Assembly: GCF_030064675.1 (NCBI RefSeq) | Contig: NZ_CP116413.1 | Coordinates: 5,674,001 to 5,738,000, forward strand | Source: Crossiella sp. CA-258035 | Lineage (GTDB): Bacteria; Actinomycetota; Actinomycetes; Mycobacteriales; Pseudonocardiaceae | Length of the DNA: 64,000 bases | Direction: 5' to 3' | Shown here: positions 41,915 through 51,607 of the stretch, piece by piece | How the letters are laid out: each line of letters starts with the position of its first letter | How positions within the stretch are numbered: the first letter of the stretch is position 1 | The notes under the pieces: model-generated | What the model was told of the DNA's origin: nothing | The model's input: the letters and a program-made list of their open reading frames with translations, nothing else | Databases searched by the model: none | Made by a program: the position numbers and the translations under genes

Positions 41915-44900
41915 TCAGCTCATGTGCGCGAACTTCTCGTCCGTGGCCCGCCGGTCCTGCCTGCGCTGCTTGACGTTCTCCACCATGGTGTAGAGCGTCG
42001 GCACCAGCAGCAGGGTCAGCACCGTGGAGGACACCAGCCCGCCGATCACCACGATGGCCAGCGGCTGGGAGATGAACCCGCCGCCGCCGGTGAGGCCCAG
42101 CGCCATCGGGATCAGCGCGAAGATCGTGGCGGCCGCGGTCATCACGATGGGGCGCAGGCGGTGCCGCCCGCCCTCGATGACGGCCTCCCGCACGCTCAGG
42201 CCGTCCCTGCGGTACTGGTTCATCAGGTCGATCAGCACGATCGCGTTGGTCACCACGATGCCGACCAGCATCAGCATGCCGATCAGCGCCGGGACGCCGA
42301 GGGCCTTGCCGGTGATGAGCAGCAGGCCGATCGCGCCGGTGGCCGCGAACGGGATGGAGACCAGCAGGATCAGCGGCTGGACCAGGCTCTGGAAGGTGGC
42401 CACCATGATCACGAACACGATGGCGATCGCGACCAGCAGGGCCAGACCCAGGTCGGAGAACGCCTTCTGCTGCTCCGCGCTGACGCCGCCGATGGTGTAG
42501 TTTGCGCCGCCGGGCAGCTTGAGCGCGTCCAGCTTCTGGCGCAGCTGGGTGGTCACCTCGCCCAGGTTCTGGCCGACCGGGGTGGCCTTCACCGTGGCGC
42601 TGCGGGAACCGTTGATGCGCTTGATCTGCACCGGGGCGTCCACCTGCTTGACCTCGGCCACCGAGTCCAGCCGGACCGGACCGGCCGCGGTGAGCAGCTG
42701 GTATGCCTTGATCTGGTTCAGGTTCTCCGGCGCGGCGCCGCCGCTGAGCTGCACGTCCTGCCGCTTGCCGTCCACCGAGATCTGGCCGACCGTGGCGCCC
42801 CGGAATGCCTGCCCGAGCAGCTGGCCCACCGACTGGTCGCTGAGCCCGGCCTTGCCCGCGGCCTCCCGGTCCAGGGTGACCTGCACCCGCGGGGCGCTGT
42901 CGCCGAGGTCGCTGGCCACGTCGGTGACCCCGCTGATGCTCCGCACGGTGTCGGTGACCTGGTCGGCCGCGGTGCGCAGCGCGCCGGGGTCGGAGGCCTG
43001 CACGTTGACCTCGAGGTTGGTCGAGCCGAGGCCGCCACCGCCGCCACCGCCCGCGCCGACGGTGATGTCACCGGCGCCGCTGAGCTCGTTGGTGCGCTCG
43101 CGCAGCTTCTTCTCCACCGCGGGAGTGTCCACATCGTCCTTGAGCGTCACCGAGTAGCTCGCGGAGTTGCTGCCACCGCCGCCGCCGAAGGCCGCGAAGC
43201 CGCCCGCCGAGCCGACGTTGACCTGGTAGGTCTTGACCTCGGGGGTGTCCTTGAGCACCTCCTCGACCTTCTTGGCCGCGGCGTCGGTGGCCTGCAGGCT
43301 GCTGCCGATGGGCAGTTTCTGTTGCAGGGCGATGGTGTTCTGGCCGGAGGAGTCCAGGAAGTTGGTCTGCAGCTGCGGGACCAGGGCCAGGGTGCCGCCG
43401 AAGACCAGCACCGCGGCGATCACGGTGAGCCAGCGGCGTTTGGTGACCCAGCGCAGGATCGGCACGTACATCCGCTGCATGAAGCCGCGGCGTTCCTTCT
43501 CCACCTGCGCCCGCAGCACCTCGCGGGCCTCTTCCTCGTCCTCGGGCAGCACGCTGGGCTTGAGGAACCAGTAGGCCAGCACCGGGATGATGGTCAGCGC
43601 GACCAGCAGCGAGGCCAGCAGGGCCACCGTGACGGTGAGCGCGAACGGGGCGAACAGCTCGCCGACCATGCCGCTGGTGAAGGCGATCGGCAGGAACACC
43701 GCGACCGTGGTCAGCGTGGAGGAGGTGACCGCGCCGGCCACCTCGCGCACGCCGTCGAGCACCGCCTCGCGTTTTTCCTCGCCGTAGCCCAGATGTCGTT
43801 TGATGTTCTCCAGCACCACGATCGAGTCGTCCACCACCCGGCCGACCGCGATGGTGAGCGCGCCGAGGGTGAGCATGTTCAGCGACAGGTCGCCGGTCCA
43901 CAGCACGATCAGCGCGATCACCAGGGACAGCGGGATCGAGACCGCGGTGACCAGGGTGGAGCGGATGGACAGCAGGAAGATCAGGATGATGATGACCGCG
44001 AAGCCCAGGCCGAGCGCGCCCTCGGTGGTCAGGCCCTCCACCGACTTCTCCACGAACGGCGCCTGGTCGAAGACCACGTCCAGCTTGGCGTTGCCGCCGA
44101 CCGACTCGGCCAGGCTGCCCAGCTTGTCCCGCACCGCGTGCGAGACGTCGACGGCGTTGCCGTCCGGGGACAGGGTGACCGAGATGCCGAGGCTTTCCTT
44201 GCCGTTGGTGCGGGTCAGCGAGCTGGCCGGGGCCTGGCTCTCCTTGACCGCGGCCACCTCGCCGAGCTTGACCGGCTTCGGCGCGCGGTTGGCCGCGCCA
44301 CCGGGCCCGCCACCGCCGCCCGCGCCACCGGCGCCGCCCGCGCTCGGCGTGAGGTAGAGGTTCTGCAGGTCCTTGAGCGAGCCGAGCTGCTGGCCGACCT
44401 GGACCGACAGTGACTTGTCGCCGTCGGTGATGGACCCGGCCGGGATGGAGATCCCGTTGGCGCGCAAGGCTTCCGCTACCGAGGTCGGGGCGAGTCCTGC
44501 CGCCAGCAGCTTGGCGGTGTCCGGGGTGATGGTGACGACCTGCTTGGGCGCGCCGGTGATCGTGGCCTCGCGCACCCCCGGCAGCCGCTGCAACTCGGGC
44601 ACCACGCTGCGGTCCAGCTTCTGCGCCAGGTCGCGCAGCTCGCCGTCGGCCGAGGCGGCCAGCACCACCGCGGGCAGGCTGTCGGTGGAGCCGACGATGA
44701 CCTCCGGCTCGACGTCCTGCGGCAGCTGCTTGCCGATCCGGTTCAGCGCCTGCTGGATGTCGTTGACCGCGTCGCTGACCACGGTGCCGTACTGGAACTG
44801 CACCTGCACCGTCGAGGAGCCCTCGCGCGAGGTGGAGGTGACCTTGTCCACCCCGTTGATCCCGCGCACCGCGTTCTCGACCGGGATGCTCACCTGGTCC

Positions 44901-45082
44901 TCGACCAGCTCCGGCGAGGAACCGGGGTAGCTGGCCACCACGGTCGCCGCCGGGAACTCCAGCGAGGGCAGCAGCTCCTGTTTCAGAGACGGGATGGCGA
45001 ACGCCCCGAATGCCGCCGCGACTATCGCGATCAGCGCGATCAGCGCCCGGTTGGCGAGGCTCAGCCTGGCCAGCGAAGTCAT
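41915..45082 (-). CDS. RND efflux transporter (AcrB/SwrC-like)
   Basis: A 1055-residue resistance-nodulation-division pump with about 12 membrane helices in two halves. It begins MTSLARLSLANRALIALIAI, has the signature SREGSSTVQVQF in the first pore domain, GRVVDDSIVVLENIKRHL in the TM4 proton-relay region (Asp pair), and LMLVGIVVTNAIVLIDLMN in the second half. The periplasmic loops contain Gly-rich linkers. In Gram-positives SwrC-like proteins work without an outer-membrane channel. No membrane-fusion adaptor gene is adjacent. Divergent transcription from a MarR gene with operator-like repeats between them suggests drug- or lipid-induced expression. Confidence 0.93.
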   Translation of the reverse strand: MTSLARLSLANRALIALIAIVAAAFGAFAIPSLKQELLPSLEFPAATVVASYPGSSPELVEDQVSIPVENAVRGINGVDKVTSTSREGSSTVQVQFQYGTVVSDAVNDIQQALNRIGKQLPQDVEPEVIVGSTDSLPAVVLAASADGELRDLAQKLDRSVVPELQRLPGVREATITGAPKQVVTITPDTAKLLAAGLAPTSVAEALRANGISIPAGSITDGDKSLSVQVGQQLGSLKDLQNLYLTPSAGGAGGAGGGGGPGGAANRAPKPVKLGEVAAVKESQAPASSLTRTNGKESLGISVTLSPDGNAVDVSHAVRDKLGSLAESVGGNAKLDVVFDQAPFVEKSVEGLTTEGALGLGFAVIIILIFLLSIRSTLVTAVSIPLSLVIALIVLWTGDLSLNMLTLGALTIAVGRVVDDSIVVLENIKRHLGYGEEKREAVLDGVREVAGAVTSSTLTTVAVFLPIAFTSGMVGELFAPFALTVTVALLASLLVALTIIPVLAYWFLKPSVLPEDEEEAREVLRAQVEKERRGFMQRMYVPILRWVTKRRWLTVIAAVLVFGGTLALVPQLQTNFLDSSGQNTIALQQKLPIGSSLQATDAAAKKVEEVLKDTPEVKTYQVNVGSAGGFAAFGGGGGSNSASYSVTLKDDVDTPAVEKKLRERTNELSGAGDITVGAGGGGGGGLGSTNLEVNVQASDPGALRTAADQVTDTVRSISGVTDVASDLGDSAPRVQVTLDREAAGKAGLSDQSVGQLLGQAFRGATVGQISVDGKRQDVQLSGGAAPENLNQIKAYQLLTAAGPVRLDSVAEVKQVDAPVQIKRINGSRSATVKATPVGQNLGEVTTQLRQKLDALKLPGGANYTIGGVSAEQQKAFSDLGLALLVAIAIVFVIMVATFQSLVQPLILLVSIPFAATGAIGLLLITGKALGVPALIGMLMLVGIVVTNAIVLIDLMNQYRRDGLSVREAVIEGGRHRLRPIVMTAAATIFALIPMALGLTGGGGFISQPLAIVVIGGLVSSTVLTLLLVPTLYTMVENVKQRRQDRRATDEKFAHMS

Positions 45083-45102
45083 GCTCGTCTCCTGAGTTGG
45101 GT

Positions 45103-45191
45103 ATTCAGCCTGGTGCTAATAGTCTGCCTCACCCGAAGGGTGTAGGTGGTGTGGGGCTGTTAACGTCCGGTACCCGCAACACGAACGTTGC
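45103..45191. promoter_or_regulatory. Candidate MarR operators between RND pump and MarR genes
   Basis: Two inverted repeats sit in the 131-base divergent gap: ATTCAGC-CTGGT-GCTAAT (45103-45120, imperfect) nearest the pump, and GCAAC-ACGAAC-GTTGC (45176-45191, perfect arms) 22 bases before the MarR start. They are plausible MarR dimer sites, but the two do not share one consensus. Confidence 0.45.
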
Positions 45192-45213
45192 ATGCCGAGG
45201 CCGAGGAGCAGAG

Positions 45214-45681
45214 TTGCCGGAGGAGTTGCCTGCGGAGCGGTCGCAGCTGATCGACTCCCTGATGGCCGCCCAGCGGCAGCTGCGCGCGCTGGCGGCCTCC
45301 GACCACGGCAACCCGCTGTTCTCGATCAACCTGACCATGCAGCAGCTGCGGCTGTTGCTGGTGGTGTCCATCCAGGGCCCCCGTTCCAGCCAGGAACTGA
45401 CCCATGAGCTGAAGGTCAGCCCTGCCACCGTGACCGGGCTGGTGGACCGTCTGGTGGCACACGGCTACGTCCAACGTCGTGAGGATCCCAACGACCGGCG
45501 CATCCGGCGCATCGAACCCACGAAAGAGGGACACGAGCTGATCGCCCGGCTGGATGATGCGGGTTCCACCCACTTCCGCGGCTTGCTGGACCGGCTCGAC
45601 GCCGAGGACCTGCTGGCCCTGGACCGGGTCATCCGCCGCCTGGTGGAGCTGGCCCACGAGGAGAAGGGGACCTCACCGTGA
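45214..45681 (+). CDS. MarR-family transcriptional regulator
   Basis: A 155-residue winged-helix regulator: LTMQQLRLLLVVSIQGPRSSQELTHELKVSPATVTGLVDRLVAHGYVQRREDPNDRRIRRI forms the HTH and wing, with a C-terminal dimerisation helix. I chose the TTG at 45214 because GAGGAG lies five bases upstream; an in-frame ATG at 45262 is an alternative. Divergence from the RND pump makes the pump its likely target. Its stop overlaps the GPP34 gene GTG by four bases. Confidence 0.87.
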   Translation: MPEELPAERSQLIDSLMAAQRQLRALAASDHGNPLFSINLTMQQLRLLLVVSIQGPRSSQELTHELKVSPATVTGLVDRLVAHGYVQRREDPNDRRIRRIEPTKEGHELIARLDDAGSTHFRGLLDRLDAEDLLALDRVIRRLVELAHEEKGTSP

Positions 45682-46310
45682 ACCTGCCCGAACAGCTGTA
45701 CCTGCTGGCCTGTGACCCGGAGCGGCGCCGGGTGCCCGAACGCGACAAGCTCGGCCGGGTGCTGCGCGCCGCCGCCCTGACCGACCTGGTGCTGCGCGGC
45801 GGGCTCACCGACGCCGACGGCCGCCCGGTCACCGACTCGGTGAAGCCGACCGGCGACCAGCTCCTGGACGAGGTGCTCGCCGAGGTCAGCCGGGACAAGC
45901 CACGCAAGTGGCGGGCCTGGGTGTCCCGCAACCACCGCCCGATGCTCAAGCAGGTGCAGGCAAACCTGGCCCGCACCGGCGCGATCTCGGTCCGGCAGCG
46001 GCGGGTGCTGGGACTGTTCCCCGTGGACGAGGTGACGGTGCACGACGCGGTGGCGCGGGAGCGGCTGCGCGAGCGGGTGCGCGGCGTGGTCATCGAGGAG
46101 CGCACGGGGGCCGCGGAGGAGACGGCGCTGGCCGCGCTGGCCGCGACCGGGGAGCTGCGGCTGGTGCTCACCGCGCGTGAGCGGCGGCAGCACAAGACGC
46201 ACATCAAGGAGCTGCTGGCAGCCGTCGGTCCCGCGGGCCCGGCGCTACGCAAGGTGATCGACGGCCTGAAAGCCGCCCACTCCGCCGCCGTCCACGGCGG
46301 AGGCGGCTGA
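45678..46310 (+). CDS. GPP34 (Golgi phosphoprotein 3-like) family protein
   Basis: A 210-residue cytosolic protein. NLPEQLYLLACDPERRRVP, RAAALTDLVLRGGLTD and SVRQRRVLGLFPVDEVTVHD match the bacterial GPP34 family. Eukaryotic GPP34/GOLPH3 binds phosphatidylinositol-4-phosphate; bacterial members are common in actinomycetes without known function. It is coupled to the MarR regulator by GTGA overlap, so membrane or lipid homeostasis together with the RND pump is a reasonable guess. Confidence 0.9.
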   Translation: MNLPEQLYLLACDPERRRVPERDKLGRVLRAAALTDLVLRGGLTDADGRPVTDSVKPTGDQLLDEVLAEVSRDKPRKWRAWVSRNHRPMLKQVQANLARTGAISVRQRRVLGLFPVDEVTVHDAVARERLRERVRGVVIEERTGAAEETALAALAATGELRLVLTARERRQHKTHIKELLAAVGPAGPALRKVIDGLKAAHSAAVHGGGG

Positions 46311-46433
46311 GTTCGGCCAACACCCGGTACCACAACGGCCAACACGGCGTCCGGAACGGCCAACACGCGGGCGAGGGGTGCCCCTCGCGCGTGTTGGCCG
46401 TTTTCGTACGGTGTGTTGGCCGTTGTTGGCTGG
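46311..46433. repeat. Intergenic GTGTTGGCCG repeat locus 2 with terminator hairpin
   Basis: Between the convergent GPP34 and Tex genes lie five copies of CGGCCAACAC or its complement. AACGGCCAACACGCG...GAGGGG (46355-46378) pairs with CCCCTCGCGCGTGTTGGCC... (46381-46402) as a near-perfect stem of 22 pairs with a two-base bulge. The plus-strand side ends in TTTT (46401-46404), so this copy should terminate the GPP34 transcript. Confidence 0.88.
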
Positions 46434-48848
46434 TTAGCGGCCGAGCTTCTTGTCCAGGCCTGCTCGGCGCAGGGCGTCGGCCATCGCGCCGCCCATTCCG
46501 CCGCCGGAACCGCCCGAGCCGCCGCCGTCGCGACGCTGGCCGCCACCGGAGCCGCCGCGCTGACTACCGCCACCGCCGCGCTGGCCGCCACCGCCGCCGC
46601 CGCGGTTGCCGCCGCCCTGCGGACGACCGCCGCCCCGGGACTCGCGCGGGTTGCCGCCGCTCTTCTCCGGCTCGTCCTCCAGCCGCAGTGTCAGCGAGAT
46701 GCGCTTGCGGGCCGGGTCGACCTCCAGGACCTTCACCCGGACGATGTCGCCGGACTTGACCACGTCGCGGGGGTCCTTGACGAAGGTGCGGGACATCGCC
46801 GAGACGTGCACGAGGCCGTCCTGGTGCACGCCGATGTCGACGAAGGCGCCGAAGGCCGCGACGTTGGTGACCTGGCCTTCCAGGATCATGCCCGGTTGCA
46901 GGTCGGCGATCTTCTCCACGCCTTCCTTGAAGACCGCGGTCTGGAAGGCGGGGCGGGGGTCGCGGCCGGGCTTGTCCAGCTCCTTGAGGATGTCGGTGAC
47001 CGTGGGCAGGCCGACCGTGTCGTCGACGAAGTCCTTGGGCTGCAAGGAGGTCAGCACCCTGGTGTTGCCGATGAGCTCCTTGAGCTCGAGCTTGGCCGCG
47101 CCCGCGATGCGGCGCACCACCGGGTAGGACTCCGGGTGCACGCTGGAGGAGTCCAGCGGGTCGTCGCCGTCGGGGATGCGCAGGAAGCCCGCGCACTGCT
47201 CGAAGGCCTTGGGGCCCAGCCGGGCCACCTTCTTCAGCTCGCTGCGGGAGCGGAACGGGCCGTTGTCGTCGCGGTGCAGCACGATGTTCTCGGCCAGGCC
47301 CTCGCCGATGCCGGACACCCTGGTCAGCAGCGGGGCGGAGGCGGTGTTGACGTCCACGCCGACGGCGTTCACGCAGTCCTCGACCACCGCGTCCAGCGAG
47401 CGGGACAGCTTCACCTCGGACAGGTCGTGCTGGTACTGGCCGACGCCGATGGACTTCGGGTCGATCTTGACCAGCTCGGCCAGCGGGTCCTGCAGGCGGC
47501 GGGCGATGGAGACCGCGCCGCGGATGGAGACGTCCAGCTCGGGCAGTTCCGCGGAGGCGTAGGCCGAGGCGGAGTAGACCGAGGCGCCCGCTTCCGAGAC
47601 CGTGGTCTTGGTCAGCTTGAGCTGCGGGAACTGCTTGATCAGGTCGCCGGCCAGCTTGTCGGTCTCGCGGGAGGCGGTGCCGTTGCCGATGGCGATCAGC
47701 TCGACCTTGTGCTTGTCCGCCAGCCTGGCCAGCACCGCCAGCGACTCGTCCCAGCGCTGCTGCGGCACGTGCGGGTAGATGGTGGCGTGCTCGACCACCT
47801 TGCCGGTGGCGTCGACCACCGCGACCTTCACGCCGGTGCGGAAACCGGGGTCCAGGCCCATGGTGGCGCGGGTGCCGGCCGGTGCGGCCAGCAGCAGGTC
47901 GCGCAGGTTGGCCGCGAACACCCGGACGGCCTCGTCCTCGGCGGCCTGGCGCAGCCGCATCCGCAGGTCAATGCCCAGGTGCACCAGGATCTTGGTGCGC
48001 CAGGCCCAGCGCACGGTGTCGGTGAGCCACTTGTCCGCGGCCCTGCCCTTGTCCTCCACACCGAACTTGGCCGCGATGGCGATCTCGAACCGGCTCGGCC
48101 CGGCCGGGGCGTCCTCGGCCAGCTCCTCCGGTTGTAGGGTGAGGTCGAGGACCTCCTCCTTCTCGCCGCGGAACATGGCCAGGATGCGGTGCGAGGGCAG
48201 TTTGGTGAACGGCTCGGCGAAGTCGAAGTAGTCGGCGAACTTGGCGCCGTCGGTCTCCTTGCCCTCGCGGACCTTGGCCACCAGCCTGCCGCGGGACCAC
48301 ATGTCCTCACGCAGCGAGCCGATCAGGTCGGCGTCCTCGCCGAAGCGCTCGACCAGGATGGCGCGCGCCCCGTCCAGCGCGGCCTGCACGTCGGCCACGC
48401 CCTTGTCCGCGTCGACGAACACCGCGGCGGCGGCCTTCGGGTCGGTCTCCGGGTTGTCCAGCAGGCCGTCGGCCAGCGGCTCCAGCCCGGCCTCGCGGGC
48501 GATCATCGCCTTGGTGCGGCGCTTGGGTTTGAAGGGGAGGTAGATGTCCTCCAGCCGGGCCTTGGAGTCCGCGGCGAGGATCTGGGCTTCCAGCGCTTCG
48601 TCCAGCTTGCCCTGGCTGCGCACCGAGTCGAGCACGGCGGCGCGCCGTTCCTCCAGCTCGCGCAGGTAGCGCAACCGCTCCTCGAGCGTGCGCAGCTGCG
48701 CGTCGTCGAGCATGCCGGTCGCTTCCTTGCGGTACCGGGCGATGAACGGCACGGTGGATCCGCCGTCGAGCAGCTCGACCGCCGATCGCACCTGCCCTTC
48801 CCGCACACCGATTTCCTCGGCGATCCGCTGATGAATCGAGGTGGTCAC
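46434..48848 (-). CDS. tex: Tex-family RNA-binding transcription accessory protein
   Basis: An 804-residue protein. The N-terminal helical domain starts [19 protein letters not shown]; the YqgF/RNase-H-like domain (about 325-450) contains [23 protein letters not shown]; helix-hairpin-helix motifs ([16 protein letters not shown]) and an S1 RNA-binding domain (about 640-715, [29 protein letters not shown]) follow. The last 90 residues are a Gly/Arg-rich low-complexity tail ([16 protein letters not shown]), probably an RNA-binding extension. The GTG at 48848 matches the family start. Tex affects transcription elongation and toxin expression in other bacteria. Confidence 0.93.
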   Translation of the reverse strand: MTTSIHQRIAEEIGVREGQVRSAVELLDGGSTVPFIARYRKEATGMLDDAQLRTLEERLRYLRELEERRAAVLDSVRSQGKLDEALEAQILAADSKARLEDIYLPFKPKRRTKAMIAREAGLEPLADGLLDNPETDPKAAAAVFVDADKGVADVQAALDGARAILVERFGEDADLIGSLREDMWSRGRLVAKVREGKETDGAKFADYFDFAEPFTKLPSHRILAMFRGEKEEVLDLTLQPEELAEDAPAGPSRFEIAIAAKFGVEDKGRAADKWLTDTVRWAWRTKILVHLGIDLRMRLRQAAEDEAVRVFAANLRDLLLAAPAGTRATMGLDPGFRTGVKVAVVDATGKVVEHATIYPHVPQQRWDESLAVLARLADKHKVELIAIGNGTASRETDKLAGDLIKQFPQLKLTKTTVSEAGASVYSASAYASAELPELDVSIRGAVSIARRLQDPLAELVKIDPKSIGVGQYQHDLSEVKLSRSLDAVVEDCVNAVGVDVNTASAPLLTRVSGIGEGLAENIVLHRDDNGPFRSRSELKKVARLGPKAFEQCAGFLRIPDGDDPLDSSSVHPESYPVVRRIAGAAKLELKELIGNTRVLTSLQPKDFVDDTVGLPTVTDILKELDKPGRDPRPAFQTAVFKEGVEKIADLQPGMILEGQVTNVAAFGAFVDIGVHQDGLVHVSAMSRTFVKDPRDVVKSGDIVRVKVLEVDPARKRISLTLRLEDEPEKSGGNPRESRGGGRPQGGGNRGGGGGGQRGGGGSQRGGSGGGQRRDGGGSGGSGGGMGGAMADALRRAGLDKKLGR

Positions 48849-48915
48849 GGGTGACAGCCTGCCTGACGACGGATTCGGGCGGCGCAACTACCCCCCGTGA
48901 CGTGCCGGGCGGGGC

Positions 48916-49743
48916 TCACTCCAGCACACCGCCGTGCCGCCAGTAGCCGGAGAAGTAGATCCGCCGCTTGTCCAGGCCGCGGTCCCGGACCAGGTGCCTG
49001 CGCAGCTGTTTGACCAGCTCGCTCTCCCCCGCGATCCAGGCGTACGGCAGCCCGGCGGGCAGCTCGGCGGCGCGCACCGCGGCCAGCAGCGCCTGCCCCA
49101 CCGCGGCGCCTGGTTGCCGCGGCAACCAGCTGATGGCGACCTCACCCAGGGTGTCCAGCGGACGCGCGTCGCCGGGGTCGGGCACCTCGGCGAAGACCAC
49201 CGCGCGCTCACCGGGCCCGAGAGCCTCCACAATGGACATCATCGCGGGCAGCGCGGTCTCGTCCCCGGCCAGCAGCCGGAAGTCTGTGTCGGCCGGCGGG
49301 TGGAACTCGTTGCCCAGCACCGGGAAGTGCCGCGCGTCCGGCCCGCAGATGGCCGCCCGGTCGCCCGGCGCGGCGCGCAGCGCCCAGGCCGAGGCGGGGC
49401 CGGTCTCGCCGTGCAGCACGAACTCGATGTCGACCTCGGCGCGCTCGGGATCGTGCCGCCGGATGGTGTAGGAGCGCATCGGCGGGCGGATGTCCGGGTC
49501 GATGTCCAGGTACTCCTGGTACCAGTCGCCGCCGCGGGCGGGCAGCCGGAAGTCGGCGCGCTCGGGGCGCGGGAAGAAGACCTTGCAGCGCTGGTCGTTG
49601 CCGCCGCTGGCGAAGCCGGCGAGGTCCGGTCCGCAGAAGGTGATCAGGCGGACGCTGGGCGAGAGCCGGACCACGCGCCGCACCGCGACGTGGAAGATGG
49701 TGTACGGACGGATCGTCGACCGGTCCAGCGCCTCAGTGCTCAC
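48916..49743 (-). CDS. Siderophore-interacting protein (FAD ferric reductase)
   Basis: A 275-residue ferric-siderophore reductase of the ViuB type. The FAD-binding domain has MRSYTIRRHDPERAEVDIEFVLHGETGPASAWA, and the NAD(P)H part contains LLAGDETALPAMMSIVEAL and YAWIAGESELVKQLRRHLV. It frees iron from imported siderophores in the cytosol. An IdeR/DmdR-like iron box lies just upstream, so it should be induced in iron limitation. GTG start with GGGGG upstream. No siderophore biosynthesis or uptake genes are in the window. Confidence 0.92.
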   Translation of the reverse strand: MSTEALDRSTIRPYTIFHVAVRRVVRLSPSVRLITFCGPDLAGFASGGNDQRCKVFFPRPERADFRLPARGGDWYQEYLDIDPDIRPPMRSYTIRRHDPERAEVDIEFVLHGETGPASAWALRAAPGDRAAICGPDARHFPVLGNEFHPPADTDFRLLAGDETALPAMMSIVEALGPGERAVVFAEVPDPGDARPLDTLGEVAISWLPRQPGAAVGQALLAAVRAAELPAGLPYAWIAGESELVKQLRRHLVRDRGLDKRRIYFSGYWRHGGVLE

Positions 49744-49759
49744 AGAACCCCCGCCTAGG

Positions 49760-49780
49760 ATGCTTAGCCTAACCTTACCA
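49760..49780. promoter_or_regulatory. IdeR/DtxR-type iron box
   Basis: TTAGCCTAACCTTACC (49764-49779) matches one arm and the core of the TTAGGTTAGGCTAACCTAA consensus. Located 17-37 bases upstream of the siderophore-interacting protein start, where bound Fe2+-IdeR would block transcription. Confidence 0.65.
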
Positions 49781-49829
49781 AGATCACCTGGCTGGGGACA
49801 GCTCTGGCGGATCGGTAGAATTCGCTGAC

Positions 49830-50516
49830 ATGCAGTGGCGACGTGGCGGGTGGGAACGAGAAGCCCCGCCCACCCGAGTGAATCCCGTGCTCACCGACCC
49901 GACCAAGCGGTCGGCCACCAGGAAGATGGCGGCCCCCAAGATCGCCACCCCGCTGGCCTACGACCTGGACTTCGGCGCGGCCAGCGCCCGCTGGCTGCTG
50001 CTGGCCGGCGCGGTGTTCGGGCTGGCCACGGTGGCCTGCGCGGCGGTGATCGCCAACGGTGACGCCAGGACCTTCACCTGGGTCTGGCAGCTGCTCTTCG
50101 CCGCGCTGTTCATCTGGAGCGTGTTCAGCATCCGCGGCACCCTGCGCGGCCGGGGCGTGATCGCCACCGGGGACGCGCTGTCCTGGCGCAGCGACGGCGC
50201 GGTGCACCGCATCCCGTGGTCGGAGATCGGCGCGATCGGCGTGGGCACCGCGCCCTGGTTCAACCACGCCAGCCTGGTGCACCCCGAGCAGCGCCAGGCC
50301 CTCGAGGTCTTCCCCGCCGACCCGGCCTTCCCGGCCCGCTACCCGGCGCTGGATGAGTGGCGGGTGGAGGAGGAGCCGCCGATGCCCGGCCTGCCGCCCA
50401 CCCGGTACCGGTTCCCGTTCCCGCCGTTCACCCGGCTGCCGAAGCGGATCGAGCAAGCGGTGCAGGAGATCCAGCCCAAGCGGTGGCACGGCCGCTACCC
50501 CAGGCCCCACGGCTGA
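49830..50516 (+). CDS. Two-helix membrane protein with PH-like domain
   Basis: A protein of 228 residues from the ATG at 49830 (alternative starts at 49878 GTG and 49926 ATG). Two adjacent membrane helices (RWLLLAGAVFGLATVACAAVI and WVWQLLFAALFIWSVFSI) are followed by a cytosolic strand-rich part (LRGRGVIATGDALSWRSDGAVHRIPWSEIGAI), like bacterial PH-domain membrane proteins. The C-terminus is basic and proline-rich. Function is unknown. It is divergent from the siderophore-interacting protein. Confidence 0.7.
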   Translation: MQWRRGGWEREAPPTRVNPVLTDPTKRSATRKMAAPKIATPLAYDLDFGAASARWLLLAGAVFGLATVACAAVIANGDARTFTWVWQLLFAALFIWSVFSIRGTLRGRGVIATGDALSWRSDGAVHRIPWSEIGAIGVGTAPWFNHASLVHPEQRQALEVFPADPAFPARYPALDEWRVEEEPPMPGLPPTRYRFPFPPFTRLPKRIEQAVQEIQPKRWHGRYPRPHG

Positions 50517-50534
50517 GCACAATCCAGTGAACAT

Positions 50535-50567
50535 CGCCCGCGTGCCCCTGCCCGGAGTGCGCGGGCG
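50535..50567 (+). terminator. Possible terminator hairpin
   Basis: CGCCCGCG (50535-50542) pairs with CGCGGGCG (50560-50567) across a 17-base loop, 19 bases after the membrane protein stop. The stem is short and has no T-run. Confidence 0.45.
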
Positions 50568-50626
50568 TCCTACTGTCGGGGGTAGCTGATCTTCGTTTCC
50601 CTCCTCACGCAAGGTGGTGACGAACG

Positions 50627-51538
50627 GTGTACCTGGACAGTCGGGCGCTGGACGCGGCCGGGGTCGAGAACAAGGTTCTACGCGAGTCCTACGAGTTCTG
50701 CCGTCGGTTGCTGATCACCATGGAGGGCCGGTCGTTCTGGGCGGCCAACCTGCTCTTCCCGCCGCTCAAGCGACCGCACATGTGCGCCATCTACGGCCTG
50801 GCCCGCTACGCCGACCAGATCGTGGACAGCGGCGATCCGCGGCACCGGGCCGAGGAGTTCGAGACCTGGAGCTCCCGGCTGCTGAGCGACCTGCGCTCCG
50901 GGGTGGGCGGCGACCCGATCGGCCGAGCCCTCGGCCACACCATGCACACCTGGGGTATCGCGCTGGCTGATGTGGAGAACTTCCTCAACGGCATGCGGAT
51001 GGACCTGACCATCTCCGAGTACCAGGACTTCGCCGACCTGGACCGCTACCTGGAGGCGGTGGACGGGTCCATGGCGCGGATGATCCTGCCCATCCTGGAG
51101 CCGCTGGACCCGGCCGCCACCGCGCACACCATCGCGACCAGCAAGGCCATGCAGCTGACCAACTTCCTGCGCGACATCAGCAAGGACTACCGCAGGCTGG
51201 GCCGCTGCTACCTGCCGCTGGCGGACCTGGCGCGCTTCGGTGTGCCGCGCGCGGACCTGGGCGCGCGCACCACCAGCCCGGCGCTGCGCGAGCTGGTCCG
51301 GTTCGAGATCGCCCGCACCCGGGAGTTCTGGGCGCTGGGCGCGGCCGGGGTGGACCACCTGCACCCCAGCAGCCGCCAGGCCTCCCGGCTGGCCACCGCG
51401 CTGTACTCCGGGATCCTGGACGAGATCGAGCGCCGCGACTACGAGGTGCTCGACACCAGGGCGAAGGTGAGCACCCGGCGCAAGGCCGCGCTGGTGCTGC
51501 GGGAGTACCTGCCCGCGCCGCGGTCCCAGGCGGCCTGA
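50627..51538 (+). CDS. Phytoene/squalene synthase family protein
   Basis: A 303-residue trans-isoprenyl diphosphate synthase. The two Asp-rich motifs that bind diphosphate-Mg are ADQIVDS (D63, D67) and NFLRDISKDY (D183, D187); YGLARYAD, GMRMDLTISEY and GRCYLPL are also family blocks. It would condense two GGPP to phytoene or two FPP to presqualene/squalene. No desaturase, cyclase or prenyl synthase gene is adjacent, which is unusual because crtB/hpnD genes normally cluster. GTG start with AAGGTGG upstream. A convergent P450-alcohol dehydrogenase pair lies 650 bases on, but a link is only a possibility. Confidence 0.9.
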   Translation: MYLDSRALDAAGVENKVLRESYEFCRRLLITMEGRSFWAANLLFPPLKRPHMCAIYGLARYADQIVDSGDPRHRAEEFETWSSRLLSDLRSGVGGDPIGRALGHTMHTWGIALADVENFLNGMRMDLTISEYQDFADLDRYLEAVDGSMARMILPILEPLDPAATAHTIATSKAMQLTNFLRDISKDYRRLGRCYLPLADLARFGVPRADLGARTTSPALRELVRFEIARTREFWALGAAGVDHLHPSSRQASRLATALYSGILDEIERRDYEVLDTRAKVSTRRKAALVLREYLPAPRSQAA

Positions 51539-51607
51539 TCACACGTTGTGCTGAACCGCTCGGGCGCCGGGTTGCCGGTCCCGGGCGGTCCCCCAAGGGT
51601 CGAAGGC

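Noticed and set aside
41924-44413. An 829-codon plus-strand open frame opposite the RND transporter.
   Set aside because: It is an antisense shadow rich in His/Gln/Asp/Arg repeats, typical of reading a hydrophobic membrane gene backwards.
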